This document shows, piece by piece, positions 55,793 through 64,000 of a stretch of 64,000 bases of DNA. The translations under genes were made by a program, and so were the position numbers. Position 1 is the first letter of the stretch. Each line of letters starts with the position of its first letter. A model generated the notes under the pieces. That model did no database searches, had not been told where the DNA came from, and worked only from the letters and a program-made list of their open reading frames with translations. This DNA is from Solemya velum gill symbiont (GTDB lineage Bacteria > Pseudomonadota > Gammaproteobacteria > Chromatiales > Chromatiaceae). The DNA is taken from positions 62,001 to 126,000 of the forward strand of contig NZ_JRAA01000001.1 of assembly GCF_000787395.1 (NCBI RefSeq), given 5' to 3'.

Positions 55793-58423
55793 ATGAATAC
55801 GAGCGATCAGAACAGTTTTTCCTATATGAATTTGATCCTTTTGCTGGCAACGATGCTGCTTATGCTATCTGCTTGCGGTGGTGGTGGCGGAGGCGGTTCA
55901 ACGCCGGTTGCGAATATTATTCCAAATGCAGTTGCTGGTGGTGATCAGCAGGTCACTGAAGGTGACAGTGTTACCCTTGACGGTACTGCGAGTAGTGACC
56001 CGGATGGAAACATTACCGGTTATGTATGGCAGCAAATAGCAGGGACCAGTGTTGGCAGTCTGAATGATGCTGGTGAGGGTAAGGTCAGTTTTACTGCACC
56101 CAATGGTGACCATGACCTGACTTTTCAGTTGACGGTGACGGATAATGACACAGCAAACGACACGGATACTGTCAACGTGGCGGTTTCGGCCCAGAGTGTT
56201 TCAAACCTTGCCCCCACAGCCAATGCCGGAGATGATATTTTTGCTGACGAAGGCGATGTGGTCTCCCTGGATGGTCGAGCAAGCAGCGACTCTGATGGTA
56301 CTGTTGATCACTATCAATGGTCGCTCTTTAATAAAGATACCGGGGAGAGCGATCCGGTACTGGCTGGCGCATCAAGCGCGGAGGCAACAGCTACCCTTCC
56401 CGCATCAATGACAACTGATACGGTTTATACCTACAAGCTGACTGTGACTGACAATCTCGGTGCCACGAATTCGGATTATGTCGATATTACAGCGAACGCA
56501 AATCCCGTTACCGGCCAGACCGTCAGTGGTTCCATTGCGATTCCACCCGGTAACCGTGTAGACCTTGATACCCTGGATCCGAATACAACACCTGGCAATA
56601 ATGATTCAATCGGATTTGCCCAGTCAATGCCTAACCCGGCCGTGGTTGGCGGCTACAGCAGAAATAGCGATGATGAATACGACTATTATTCTGCAACGCT
56701 ATCTGCAGGAGAGGCGATATCACTCCTGATCGGGCGTAAGAGTGAGGCGGACCTCGATCTTTACCTGAAGACACTCGGTGGCACAACTGTGGATGCGTCC
56801 CTTAGCTATGACTCTGACGAGAGTGTCACAGTACCCTCCAGCGGAACCTATATCATTGAAGTTCATGCATGGTCAGGTGCGTCTGCCTATCACCTTGTTA
56901 TAGGTGAAAATGCCACAGCCGTGGCTTCTAACGGCTACCGCCTGAGCGATGATTTTGTTGCTGATGAGGTGCTTGTCAGGCACAAGCCTGCTGTAAAAGC
57001 AGGCGTTGAACTGCAGCTCGACAATACGCTTATGACTAATCTTGGTATGGTTAAGCAGGCTGGTCAGGCTGGTGATATTCAACTCTATAGAGTGAAACCA
57101 CAAAAAAATCTTCAGGCATTCGCTGACTCACAGCTGTTCAGCAGCAGAGTGAGGACGATGAGTTCCAGCCAGCAGCAGAAATATGAAACCCTGACATCGA
57201 TCAAACTGCTGGCATCTGATCCGTCGGTTGCCTTTGCAGAGCCTAACCGGATACTCAAACCTTTAGCGACACCAAATGATACGGATTACGGTCTGCAGTG
57301 GCACTATCACCAGATCGGATTGCCAGCGGCATGGGATGAAACCTATGCCTCTTCAGCGAAAATTGCCGTGATCGATACAGGAGTGCTTCTGTCACATCCC
57401 GATCTTACGAACCAGTTGAGCGCGGACGGATATGACTTTATCAGTAGTACATCGATCAGTGCGGACGGCGATGGTATCGATAATAATCCTGATGACCCAG
57501 GTGATTCTTCCAATCCGGGCGTCTCGAACAGCAGCTTTCACGGTACCCATGTTGCGGGTACTGTTGCAGCGGAGAGCAACAATAGTATCGGTGGTGCCGG
57601 GGTGACATGGAAAACATCCAGCCAGATTGTTCCTGTGCGGGTGCTGGGAGTCGGTGGTGGTACAACCTATGATGTTTTGCAGGGAGTCAAGTGGGCTTCT
57701 GGACAGGTAAATGATGCACCAGCACCAGACCAACTCGCTGCACCGGTTGATGTGATCAATCTGAGCCTTGGAGGCAGCGGTTCCTGTGGTGTATCTGAAC
57801 AAGCCGTCTACTCGGCTGCGAAAGCAAACGGTGTTACCGTGGTTGTGGCAGCGGGTAATTCGGGCGGCAATGCAGCAAATTTTTCTCCAGCAAATTGTGA
57901 CGATGTTCTGACAGTCAGCGCTGTCGGTTATGACAAGAGCCTCGCCTACTACTCAAACTTTGGTCTGGATATCGATGTTGCTGCACCCGGGGGTAATATG
58001 AGCCAGGACCTCGACGGTAACGGTGATCCGGATGGTGTCTACAGCACTCTGGGTGATGATACCCCGACATATGTGACTTATAATTACGATTACTATCATG
58101 GTACCTCGATGGCAACACCACACGTTGCCGGTGTAATCGGCTTGATGAAGTCAGCAAACAATACACTCACTCCTGACGATATCGAGGCGATGCTGATCAA
58201 TGGTTACCTCACGGAAGATATCGGACCTACCGGTTTTGACACCAGCTTTGGACATGGTCTGATCAGGGCTGACCTGGCTGTGACTGCAGCCAAGAATCCG
58301 CCTGTCATTCCCCCGAATCTTGCTGTCTATCCGGGTGTACTCGACTTCGGTTCAATTTTTACTCTTGCAACTCTGACGGCTTCCAATACAGGTGCCAGTG
58401 GGTTGAATATTATTGGTGTCTAG
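55793..58423 (+). CDS. S8 subtilisin-like serine peptidase, lipoprotein (ends at an in-frame TAG)
   Basis: 876 residues. A lipobox (MLSAC) followed by a Gly run precedes two PKD-type domains (about 45-120 and 135-235), a PPC-type prepeptidase domain (about 290-370), an inhibitor-like region and the peptidase domain with Asp528 (AVIDTG), His586 (HGTHVAG) and Ser772 (HGTSMATPH). A secreted surface protease. The frame stops at TAG 58421-58423 within a BACON/Ig-like domain and resumes without a shift downstream, so the protein is cut short. The catalytic domain is intact, so a shortened enzyme may still work. Confidence 0.9.
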   Translation: MNTSDQNSFSYMNLILLLATMLLMLSACGGGGGGGSTPVANIIPNAVAGGDQQVTEGDSVTLDGTASSDPDGNITGYVWQQIAGTSVGSLNDAGEGKVSFTAPNGDHDLTFQLTVTDNDTANDTDTVNVAVSAQSVSNLAPTANAGDDIFADEGDVVSLDGRASSDSDGTVDHYQWSLFNKDTGESDPVLAGASSAEATATLPASMTTDTVYTYKLTVTDNLGATNSDYVDITANANPVTGQTVSGSIAIPPGNRVDLDTLDPNTTPGNNDSIGFAQSMPNPAVVGGYSRNSDDEYDYYSATLSAGEAISLLIGRKSEADLDLYLKTLGGTTVDASLSYDSDESVTVPSSGTYIIEVHAWSGASAYHLVIGENATAVASNGYRLSDDFVADEVLVRHKPAVKAGVELQLDNTLMTNLGMVKQAGQAGDIQLYRVKPQKNLQAFADSQLFSSRVRTMSSSQQQKYETLTSIKLLASDPSVAFAEPNRILKPLATPNDTDYGLQWHYHQIGLPAAWDETYASSAKIAVIDTGVLLSHPDLTNQLSADGYDFISSTSISADGDGIDNNPDDPGDSSNPGVSNSSFHGTHVAGTVAAESNNSIGGAGVTWKTSSQIVPVRVLGVGGGTTYDVLQGVKWASGQVNDAPAPDQLAAPVDVINLSLGGSGSCGVSEQAVYSAAKANGVTVVVAAGNSGGNAANFSPANCDDVLTVSAVGYDKSLAYYSNFGLDIDVAAPGGNMSQDLDGNGDPDGVYSTLGDDTPTYVTYNYDYYHGTSMATPHVAGVIGLMKSANNTLTPDDIEAMLINGYLTEDIGPTGFDTSFGHGLIRADLAVTAAKNPPVIPPNLAVYPGVLDFGSIFTLATLTASNTGASGLNIIGV

Positions 58424-58909
58424 GACAACCAGTCATGGCTTACGGTGACAGAGCCAGAGACAACGGATGGGCTTGGCACCTACACGGTTCATGTCGACAG
58501 AAGTGGTCTTTCTGCCGGCACTCACAATGCGACGATCAGTTTTGACTCAAATAATAATGACATCAACGTCAATGTCAGTATGTCTGTTGGTCCAGCTGAT
58601 GCTTCGGCAGATGTAGGTTATATCTATGTTCAACTGATCGATGCCGGTACTGATAGCGTTGTTGATACGGTGACTCCGAATGGCTCCGGAGCCTACAGCT
58701 TTACCGGTGTTCAGGACGGTGACTATAAAATAGTTGCTGGTACTGATTATAACAACGATGGCGCCATCTGTAGCAGAGGTGAAGCCTGTGGTGCATATAC
58801 AAGCCTCTATGATCAACAGACTGTCAATGTCTCAGGTTCTGATGAAAGCGGAAATAACTTCACAGTTGGTCATGATGTCGCTTTTACACCTGCATCAGCA
58901 GCGCGCTAA
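58424..58909 (+). pseudogene. Detached C-terminal domain of the S8 peptidase
   Basis: The same reading frame continues from the codon after TAG to a TAA at 58907, for 161 residues. The sequence continues the interrupted repeat domain (DNQSWLTV...GTYTVHVDRSGLSAGTHNATISF) and ends in a second module (YVQLIDAGTDSVVDTVTP). Without readthrough it has no start site or RBS of its own. One base change at the TAG (for example to TCG) would restore the full 1,038-codon frame. Confidence 0.8.
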
Positions 58910-58926
58910 TCAGGATTAAACGCTGT

Positions 58927-58957
58927 AATCGGCCGATTTTTTCTGAATCGGCCGATT
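58927..58957 (+). terminator. Inverted repeat after the S8 peptidase region
   Basis: AATCGGCCGATT occurs twice (58927-58938 and 58946-58957), each a palindrome, separated by TTTTCTG. Either copy or both together can fold, with a T-rich stretch between. It lies 18 bases past the TAA and likely ends the protease transcript. Confidence 0.5.
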
Positions 58958-59062
58958 GCATATGTTTTAAGAGAAAACACATTATTAACAATAAGATAGG
59001 CAAAGTACGAGAATACGTACTGGCAGGAAATTTCAAATTTATTCATTTTTTTTCAAATTGTC

Positions 59063-59093
59063 TGTAAGGATTTCTTCCTGCAGACGACTAAAC
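59063..59093 (+). promoter_or_regulatory. Candidate ECF sigma promoter for the EGKCG peptide operon
   Basis: TGTAAGG (59063-59069) and CGACTAAAC (59085-59093) are separated by 15 bases, a layout resembling ECF-type promoters of the TGTAACC/CGA kind, and no good sigma-70 box is obvious here. It lies about 65 bases before the start codon. The ECF sigma gene at the end of the operon is the natural candidate to use it, which is an inference. Confidence 0.4.
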
Positions 59094-59159
59094 TTGTGAA
59101 CCCGAAACTAAATCAGGTTTTTTTATAAATAACTTTGCTGTTCTTAAGGAGAATGGAAT

Positions 59160-59543
59160 ATGAGTAAGTACGACGCAAACTTCCGCACTGTAGCTTCTGG
59201 TGCAATTATCGCTCTCGGTATGGCTGGTACTGCACACGCTGCAGCCGATGCCAACCCGTTTGGGCTGACTGCACTCGACAACGGTTATCGCGTTGCCCAG
59301 TCCGCTACTGAAGGTAAGTGCGGCGAAGGCAAGTGCGGCGGCAACAAGGCCAAGTCAGCGATTGAAGCTAGCTGTGGTGGTGACAAGAAAGCCGGTGAAG
59401 GCAGCTGTGGTGGTGACAAGAAAGCCGGTGAAGGCAACTGCGGTGGCAACAAGGCAGCAGGCGAAGGCAACTGCGGCGCTGACAAGGCCAAGGCAGCCGG
59501 TGAAAACAAGTGCGGCGAAGGCAAGTGCGGCGGTAAGAAGTAA
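59160..59543 (+). CDS. hvfA: Exported EGKCG-repeat peptide, HvfA/bufferin-type precursor
   Basis: 127 residues behind AAGGAGAATGG. An N-terminal signal sequence (residues 5-27, GTAHAAA) precedes ANPFGLTALDNGY and a C-terminal low-complexity repeat of E-G-x-C-G-G units (KCGEGKCGG, SCGGDKKAGEG, NCGG...) with eight Cys. Such peptides next to DUF692 genes are substrates of MNIO enzymes that modify Cys, giving copper-binding peptides (bufferins) or oxazolone-bearing peptides (Haemophilus HvfA). It is the first gene of the set. Internal 33-base units repeat with few changes. Confidence 0.85.
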   Translation: MSKYDANFRTVASGAIIALGMAGTAHAAADANPFGLTALDNGYRVAQSATEGKCGEGKCGGNKAKSAIEASCGGDKKAGEGSCGGDKKAGEGNCGGNKAAGEGNCGADKAKAAGENKCGEGKCGGKK

Positions 59544-59656
59544 TATACCGTCTACCGGGGGCAGGTGACTGCTCCCGGTAATCTTGTCTCCCAATCAGAA
59601 TGTGCAGGTGCTCAGCCTGCAATATCAAAAATAAATCTACGGCATACCTTATCAAT

Positions 59657-60508
59657 ATGACTATCGATACTGAAAAAGTCACAGGAGCAGGGCTCGGGCT
59701 ACGCCGGGGGTTACTTGAAGAGTGGCACGAACTTGAAGAGAAACAGCCGGAACTCCTGCCTGATTTCATCGAGGTAACGCCGGATAATTGGATGGGCCTG
59801 GGTGGTCGATATGCGCGTGAAATGCGCCACTTTACTGATCGTTACCCGACTTTGAGCCACGGCCTGTCATTGTCGCTTGGTGGTCCCGATCCACTTGATA
59901 CTAAATTCATTGACCGTCTCGGTCGCTTCATGGATGAGTACAATATCACCTCATTCAGTGAGCACCTGAGCTACTGTACCGATGGTGGTCATCTTTACGA
60001 TTTGCTCCCGCTGCCCTTTACCGGGGAGGCCGTTGAGCATGTCAGTTCGCGCATCCGCGCTGTTCAGGAACAACTGGGCAGGCGTATCGCTATTGAAAAT
60101 GTTTCCTTTTATGCAGCACCCGAGGGCGAGATGAGCGAGATCGATTTCCTCAACGCGGTGCTCTCGGAAGCGGACTGTGATCTGCTGCTGGACGTCAACA
60201 ACGTCTACGTCAACAGCCACAATCACGCATACGATGCGCATGATTTTATCTCTGCTGTACCAACAGAACGCATCTCCTGGCTGCATATGGCAGGACATCT
60301 GCAAGAAGCCCCGGATCTGATTATCGATACCCACGGCGATAGTGTTGTCGATCCGGTGTGGGATCTGCTGCAGTACACCTACAGCTGTCATGGCGTTCAA
60401 CCAACCCTGCTTGAGCGTGATTTTAATCTGCCGCCGATGCATGAATTGATCGATGAGCTGGCGATCATCAGGCAGTACCAGCAGGGGGTGTCGAGTGACG
60501 CAGCATAA
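59657..60508 (+). CDS. hvfB: DUF692/MNIO multinuclear iron oxygenase (HvfB type)
   Basis: 283 residues from ATG 59657. TIM-barrel family with GLGLRRGLLEEW, IEVTPDNWMGLGG, LSHGLSLSLGG, SFSEHLSYC, LLLDVNNVYVNSHNHAYD and the His/Asp-rich WLHMAGHLQE...DTHGDSVVDPVW metal-binding residues. It modifies Cys side chains in a partner peptide, here very likely the adjacent EGKCG protein, together with the DUF2063 protein. Confidence 0.94.
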   Translation: MTIDTEKVTGAGLGLRRGLLEEWHELEEKQPELLPDFIEVTPDNWMGLGGRYAREMRHFTDRYPTLSHGLSLSLGGPDPLDTKFIDRLGRFMDEYNITSFSEHLSYCTDGGHLYDLLPLPFTGEAVEHVSSRIRAVQEQLGRRIAIENVSFYAAPEGEMSEIDFLNAVLSEADCDLLLDVNNVYVNSHNHAYDAHDFISAVPTERISWLHMAGHLQEAPDLIIDTHGDSVVDPVWDLLQYTYSCHGVQPTLLERDFNLPPMHELIDELAIIRQYQQGVSSDAA

Positions 60509-61274
60509 ATCACGTCTTGCGCAACAGCAGTTCGAATTTACCAGCGCATTACGAGACCCGGATTGCACCACGATTCCGGCCGGCGTTCCGCATGAACGCC
60601 TGGAGGTCTACCGGGAGCTGTTTTTTAACAATGTACGCGGTATTCTTGAAAGTGCCTTTCCGGTCATACACGAGATACTGCCAACCGAATTGAGTGAAAC
60701 CCTGGCGCGTCGTTTCTTCAGGGAACACAGCAGCCACACGCCTGAGTTTCCCCGTTTTCCGCGCGAGTTTCTGTTGTGGCTGGAGCAGCGTGAAATGGCC
60801 GAAGAGGGAGAGCCTCCATTTCTCTACCAGCTTGCGTTATGGGAATGGACTGAACTTGATGTCTTGCTGGACCCGGCAGCTGAACCACAGCCAGCAGGTG
60901 CGATGGATGATGTACTGGCACAGGTACCACTGCTGGCGCCGACCCTTCAATTGCATGCATTTGACTACCCGGTACACAGGATTTCGGCCGATTTTATCCC
61001 CGAAGAACCCCTTGAGACACAGGTCTACCTGGTCGCATTTCGTACACCTGATGAAGGTATTGAATTTATCGAACTTAACCAGGCGAGCGCTGCGCTGGTG
61101 CAGGTCATGCTGGAAAGCCCGGGAAAAACGGGCGAAGAGTATCTGCGCGCCCTGGCTGAATTGATGGGGTATGCCGATGCTGAACAACTGCTTGGATTCG
61201 GCAGGGAGTTTTTCAACGATTTATATCAACAGGGTGTGTTGGTTGGCACGCTCGAACATAACAAGAGTGAATAA
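60495..61274 (+). CDS. hvfC: DUF2063 partner of the MNIO enzyme (HvfC type)
   Basis: 259 residues from GTG 60495, overlapping hvfB by 14 bases after a CAGGGGG ribosome site. N-terminal DUF2063 (HERLEVYRELFFNNVRGILESAFPVIHEIL and FPRFPREFLLWL) and a C-terminal PqqD-like or winged-helix stretch (VQVMLESPGKTGEEYLRALAELMGY). By analogy with MbnC and HvfC it binds the precursor and forms a complex with the enzyme. Confidence 0.92.
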   Translation: MTQHKSRLAQQQFEFTSALRDPDCTTIPAGVPHERLEVYRELFFNNVRGILESAFPVIHEILPTELSETLARRFFREHSSHTPEFPRFPREFLLWLEQREMAEEGEPPFLYQLALWEWTELDVLLDPAAEPQPAGAMDDVLAQVPLLAPTLQLHAFDYPVHRISADFIPEEPLETQVYLVAFRTPDEGIEFIELNQASAALVQVMLESPGKTGEEYLRALAELMGYADAEQLLGFGREFFNDLYQQGVLVGTLEHNKSE

Positions 61275-61279
61275 GAAAA

Positions 61280-61876
61280 ATGATCAAGCTGATTAACAAG
61301 CTGCAGGATCTACTTGATGCAACGAGATCAATCGATTTCCTGGCACCACTGGCACTGCGACTCTACCTGGCCCCTGTTTTCTGGATGGCTGGAACCAATA
61401 AACTTTCCGACATGGATAGCACGATCGCCTGGTTTGGGAACCCGGAGTGGGGCCTCGGTCTGCCGTATCCAGAGCTGCTGGCATGGGCTGCGACGCTCAC
61501 CGAGGCTGGCGGTGCGATTCTACTGGTACTGGGTCTCGCGGTACGCTGGATCTCATTACCATTGATGGTCACCATGGTGGTTGCAGCAGTGACTGTTCAT
61601 CTTGAGAATGGCTGGCTGGCAATTGCAGAGGGCAGTGGTTTGTTTGCTACCGAGCGTACCATCGAGGCCAGCGAGAAACTCGACCGCGCCAGGTTGATCC
61701 TGCAAGAACATGGAAATTACGATTGGCTGACATCAAGCGGCAGCTACGTGGTTCTCAATAACGGTATTGAGTTCGCGGCAACCTACTTCATTATGCTGCT
61801 GGCGTTGTTTTTCATCGGTGCCGGCAAATATCTCAGTGTGGATGACTGGCTCTACAGGCGATTTCGCCAGAATTGA
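61280..61876 (+). CDS. hvfD: DoxX-family membrane protein (HvfD type)
   Basis: 198 residues, four or five helices. LALRLYLAPVFWMAGTNKL is the usual DoxX opening, with LLAWAATLTEAGGAILLVLGLAVRW and NNGIEFAATYFIMLLALFFIGAGKYLSVDDWL. Such proteins complete bufferin/Gig operons; the exact role, perhaps in quinone-linked redox or peptide handling, is unknown. It starts five bases after hvfC. Confidence 0.92.
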   Translation: MIKLINKLQDLLDATRSIDFLAPLALRLYLAPVFWMAGTNKLSDMDSTIAWFGNPEWGLGLPYPELLAWAATLTEAGGAILLVLGLAVRWISLPLMVTMVVAAVTVHLENGWLAIAEGSGLFATERTIEASEKLDRARLILQEHGNYDWLTSSGSYVVLNNGIEFAATYFIMLLALFFIGAGKYLSVDDWLYRRFRQN

Positions 61877-62014
61877 TCCGGCTTGCATGTTGACATGAGA
61901 GTTATCGACCATGAGTCCCAGCAAACCCTGAATACGGGTGCTCATCCGGTCGATATACCTTTCCTGCTCACTCGCGGGTACAATAGACTCTGTTTCATTC
62001 TTTTCGGACCAGCA

Positions 62015-62608
62015 ATGGATACAGATCCATCCGCCAACTGGATGCAGGAAGCCGAGTTAGCCGATTTGCGGCACGATCTGCTGCGTTTTGTGCGCCTGCA
62101 ACTGCGCGATGATGCTGCAATGGCAGAAGATATTGTCCAGGAAGCGCTCGTGGCGGCCTATACCAACAGGGATAAGTTCTCTGGCAGGGCGCAGGTCAAA
62201 ACCTGGGTTTTCTCAATTCTGCGCAACAAGATTGTCGATTATTTTCGTACCAACAGCCGACGCCCGGAGCAGAGCCTTACCAGGGATGATGGCAGTGAAG
62301 CGGAAATCAATGAACTGTTTGATGACAAGGGTCACTGGAACAAAGGCCTGCAGCCAAAAAAATGGGGCGACCCTGAAAGCTCCCTGGAAAACCAGCAGTT
62401 CTGGGAGATTTTTGAAATCTGCCTCAATGGCATGAATGAGGCCACTGCGCGTGTTTTCGGTATGCGTGAACTGCTTGGTCTTGAAACTGCAGAGATCTGC
62501 CAACAACTCGATATGAGTGAAAACAACTGCTGGGTTGTCCTGCATCGCGCACGTGCAAAGCTACGCCTTTGTCTTGAACACAAGTGGATAGGGGCAGAGT
62601 CATGCTGA
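62015..62608 (+). CDS. ECF RNA polymerase sigma factor
   Basis: 197 residues from ATG 62015. Region 2: MAEDIVQEALVAAYTNRDKFSGRAQVKTWVFSILRNKIVDYFR; region 4: FGMRELLGLETAEICQQLDMSENNCWVVLHRARAKLRLCL. In between is a longer linker (NSRRPEQSL...KKWGDPES), as in the TIGR02943-type subfamily associated with DUF692 operons, and comparable to RpoQ of the Gig cluster. It follows hvfD after 138 bases, which include a TACAAT-like -10 element, so it may also be read on its own. Confidence 0.9.
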   Translation: MDTDPSANWMQEAELADLRHDLLRFVRLQLRDDAAMAEDIVQEALVAAYTNRDKFSGRAQVKTWVFSILRNKIVDYFRTNSRRPEQSLTRDDGSEAEINELFDDKGHWNKGLQPKKWGDPESSLENQQFWEIFEICLNGMNEATARVFGMRELLGLETAEICQQLDMSENNCWVVLHRARAKLRLCLEHKWIGAESC

Positions 62609-62781
62609 GCTGCAAAGACGCGACAAAACTGGTCTCACAGAAGCAGGATGCACAGCTCTCCCTGATGCAACGTATCTCCCTGCGCCTGCACCTGATGATG
62701 TGCTCCGGCTGTAAAAACTATGAACGGCAAATCGATGTGATCCACAAGGCATGCCGGCGTATTTCGGGATCTGATGACTGA
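62602..62781 (+). CDS. Zinc-finger anti-sigma factor (zf-HC2)
   Basis: 59 residues, overlapping the sigma gene by seven bases. The HCC zinc motif H-x3-C-x2-C is visible in HLMMCSGC, after LSCKDATKLVSQ. There is no membrane helix, so it is a short soluble anti-sigma that would hold the ECF factor until a redox or metal signal is sensed. The 62782-63025 gap after it shows no gene. Confidence 0.85.
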   Translation: MLSCKDATKLVSQKQDAQLSLMQRISLRLHLMMCSGCKNYERQIDVIHKACRRISGSDD

Positions 62782-63025
62782 TTCAGGCTTGGCTGTTCGA
62801 TCCTGGTTGAATGATCCCTTCAGGAAACAGGTGAATTCTCTCTCCTTCTGAATACTCTGTTTCAGGCGCTGATCAAGCAGTGTAAGTTCTTACGATTGCC
62901 GACAGGCATGACAAAATATGATGATGAACTGGTAGCTCGCTTGCGGATACTGCATACTCAGGTATGTAATCATTTATCTGTAGTCGAACGTTTATCAATC
63001 AAAATGATGTACAAGGGAGAGATTT

Positions 63026-63694
63026 GTGAATTTGGACGATTTTCTTTCTGCAGGCCACAGTTTCGGTCCTGACGAGGAACTGCTCAAGGTCAAGATTCAG
63101 TCGGTAGTATTGATTACCGTCATTGGCGGGCTTGTTCTGCTGGCAACCAGCCTGTTTCGATTTGGTGAGGAGAACAGTACACAGGGTGTATTGATCGGCT
63201 TGCTCTTTTTCTTTCTCGTGATTGGTTCAAATATCGCCTTGCGCATTTCCAAGCGATATTACCCGATGGTTTCGCGCATAATTATCGGGGCATCCTATTT
63301 CATTGTTCTCCTCGTTCTCTACGAAATGACTGATAGCGCCTCGCGCGTTATCTGGCCAACGCTCTTGACGGTCGTTGTCTTTCTGTTGCGTGACCGACAA
63401 GAAGGATTTGTCCTGACCGTGATTTTCACAGCTTTACTGATGCTGCCGGAGATGTTTATACCTGGTTTTTTTCAGCTGTCCAGGGTGGACCTGCTGATTA
63501 TCCTGATGAATATCATGCTGGTTGCACTGGCGATGCAGCGCTATGAAAAGATCAAGGAAAATGATCAGGCGAAACTCCTGGAAATACAGGCACAGGAAGC
63601 ATATCTGCAACAACTCTTTGATGTTTCCCCCAACATGGTCGTTACCTCGGATCGTGAATTCAATTTCCAAGTGCAACTCAACAGAGTTGGTTAG
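63026..63694 (+). pseudogene. Membrane sensor gene cut by an IS30-family insertion
   Basis: 222 codons from GTG 63026 behind AGGGAG. Six hydrophobic helices (about 25-175) lead to a coiled segment (ENDQAKLLEIQAQEAYLQQL) and the start of a PAS domain (FDVSPNMVVTSDREFNF), after which the sequence changes abruptly and stops within the insertion. The 5' part looks like the sensor half of a histidine kinase or diguanylate cyclase; the output domain is missing from the window. The last 8-10 residues probably come from insertion-element DNA. Confidence 0.75.
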
Positions 63695-64000
63695 AGGGCA
63701 AGCTGCGGTAGCATAGGTAGCTTCTCTCACCGACCAAAGTTAGAGGAGCACCATGTACACGCAGCTTACCCAGGAAGAACGATACCAGATTCAGGCACTG
63801 ATGAAAGCAGGTCACAATCAAACAGAGATAGCCAAGATACTTGGGCGCCACAAATCCACTGTCAGCCGCGAACTGAGGCGTAACCGTGGCTTGCGCGGCT
63901 ATCGCCCCAAACAGGCCCATCGGCTGTCTGTAGAGCGCCGTCAGAGCAAGAGCCAGCCCCGTATTGCCACTACCCACTGGGAGCGAGTCGAGCATCTGTT
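63670..64000 (+). mobile_element. IS30-family insertion element, left part
   Basis: Begins near 63670 where the PAS-encoding sequence breaks off (GTGCAACTCAACAGAGTTGG with an internal hairpin CAACTC-AACA-GAGTTG) and runs past the right edge. The exact left end cannot be fixed because the other end and target duplication are outside the window. Confidence 0.75.
63753..64000 (+). CDS. IS30-family transposase, N-terminal part
   Basis: About 82 residues from ATG 63753 (RBS AGAGGAGC). YTQLTQEERYQIQALMKAGHNQTEIAKILGRHKSTVSRELRRNRG is the IS30 N-terminal helix-turn-helix, which binds the inverted repeats; GYRPKQAHRLSVERRQ follows. The DDE catalytic domain lies beyond the edge. Confidence 0.92.
   Translation, partial: MYTQLTQEERYQIQALMKAGHNQTEIAKILGRHKSTVSRELRRNRGLRGYRPKQAHRLSVERRQSKSQPRIATTHWERVEHL

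Noticed and set aside
59300-59540. Short repeats in the EGKCG gene, considered as a CRISPR array
   Set aside because: The repeats are in frame, lack unique spacers, and encode the peptide; no cas genes are present.
59285-59769. Proline- and leucine-rich frames opposite the EGKCG repeat
   Set aside because: They arise from the repeated GGC/AAG codons of the peptide gene read on the other strand.

Overview
The window is an ordinary-density gammaproteobacterial chromosome segment (roughly 50-53% GC by eye, about 70 genes). Gene sets and order (yggS-proC-yggT-yggU divergent from pilT-pilU; the gshB/pilG-pilI-pilJ-chpA-chpC junction; yciK-like/mupP/ubiG; a pyrB-pyrC' overlap; multihaem c-type cytochromes, FluC, FNR- and IscR-type regulators) suggest a free-living or symbiotic respiratory gammaproteobacterium related to Chromatiales or sulfur oxidisers. 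That placement is an inference, not a demonstrated identity.

Layout. 1-7.8 kb: RoxA, a small OmpA protein, PurB, a cysteine-cluster protein, RhlB and the DUF167-yggT-proC-yggS group on the minus strand. 7.9-10.2 kb: pilT-pilU. 10.2-16.8 kb: a minus-strand run gshB-tonB-yqgE-ruvX-pyrR-pyrB-pyrC'-pyrK-like, in which the dihydroorotase has lost its metal ligands. 16.9-25 kb: Pil-Chp twitching chemosensory operon. 25-28.2 kb: rsmE, metF and ahcY, with an SAH riboswitch in front of ahcY. 28.2-30.4 kb: a membrane protein, a lone receiver, and tRNA-Arg flanked by broken tRNA pieces.

30.5-36 kb is the most interesting region. A C25 (gingipain-type) lipoprotein peptidase is followed by a 66-residue Cys-containing peptide with a WxxP leader motif, an HprK-like kinase, a PqqD-like recognition protein, a radical SAM/SPASM enzyme and an S26-like peptidase whose expected Ser nucleophile is Cys. 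This reads as a RiPP (ribosomally made, modified peptide) locus that I cannot match to a characterised product.

36-53 kb is housekeeping and envelope: a di-haem lipoprotein, yciK-like/isoprenoid-synthase-like/mupP/ubiG, uppP, htpX, dcd, purN-purM, iscR, an FNR-type regulator, an ABC exporter next to a TolC homologue, fluC-DUF190, serS, tlpA. 53-59 kb: a cytochrome c behind an FNR-type box, membrane proteins, and an S8 protease whose C-terminal domain is cut off by an in-frame TAG.

59.1-62.8 kb holds a second peptide-modification locus of the HvfABCD/bufferin/Gig type: an exported EGKCG-repeat peptide, DUF692 (MNIO) enzyme, DUF2063 partner, DoxX protein, then an ECF sigma factor and a zinc-finger anti-sigma candidate. 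The window ends in an IS30-family element that has broken a membrane sensor gene.
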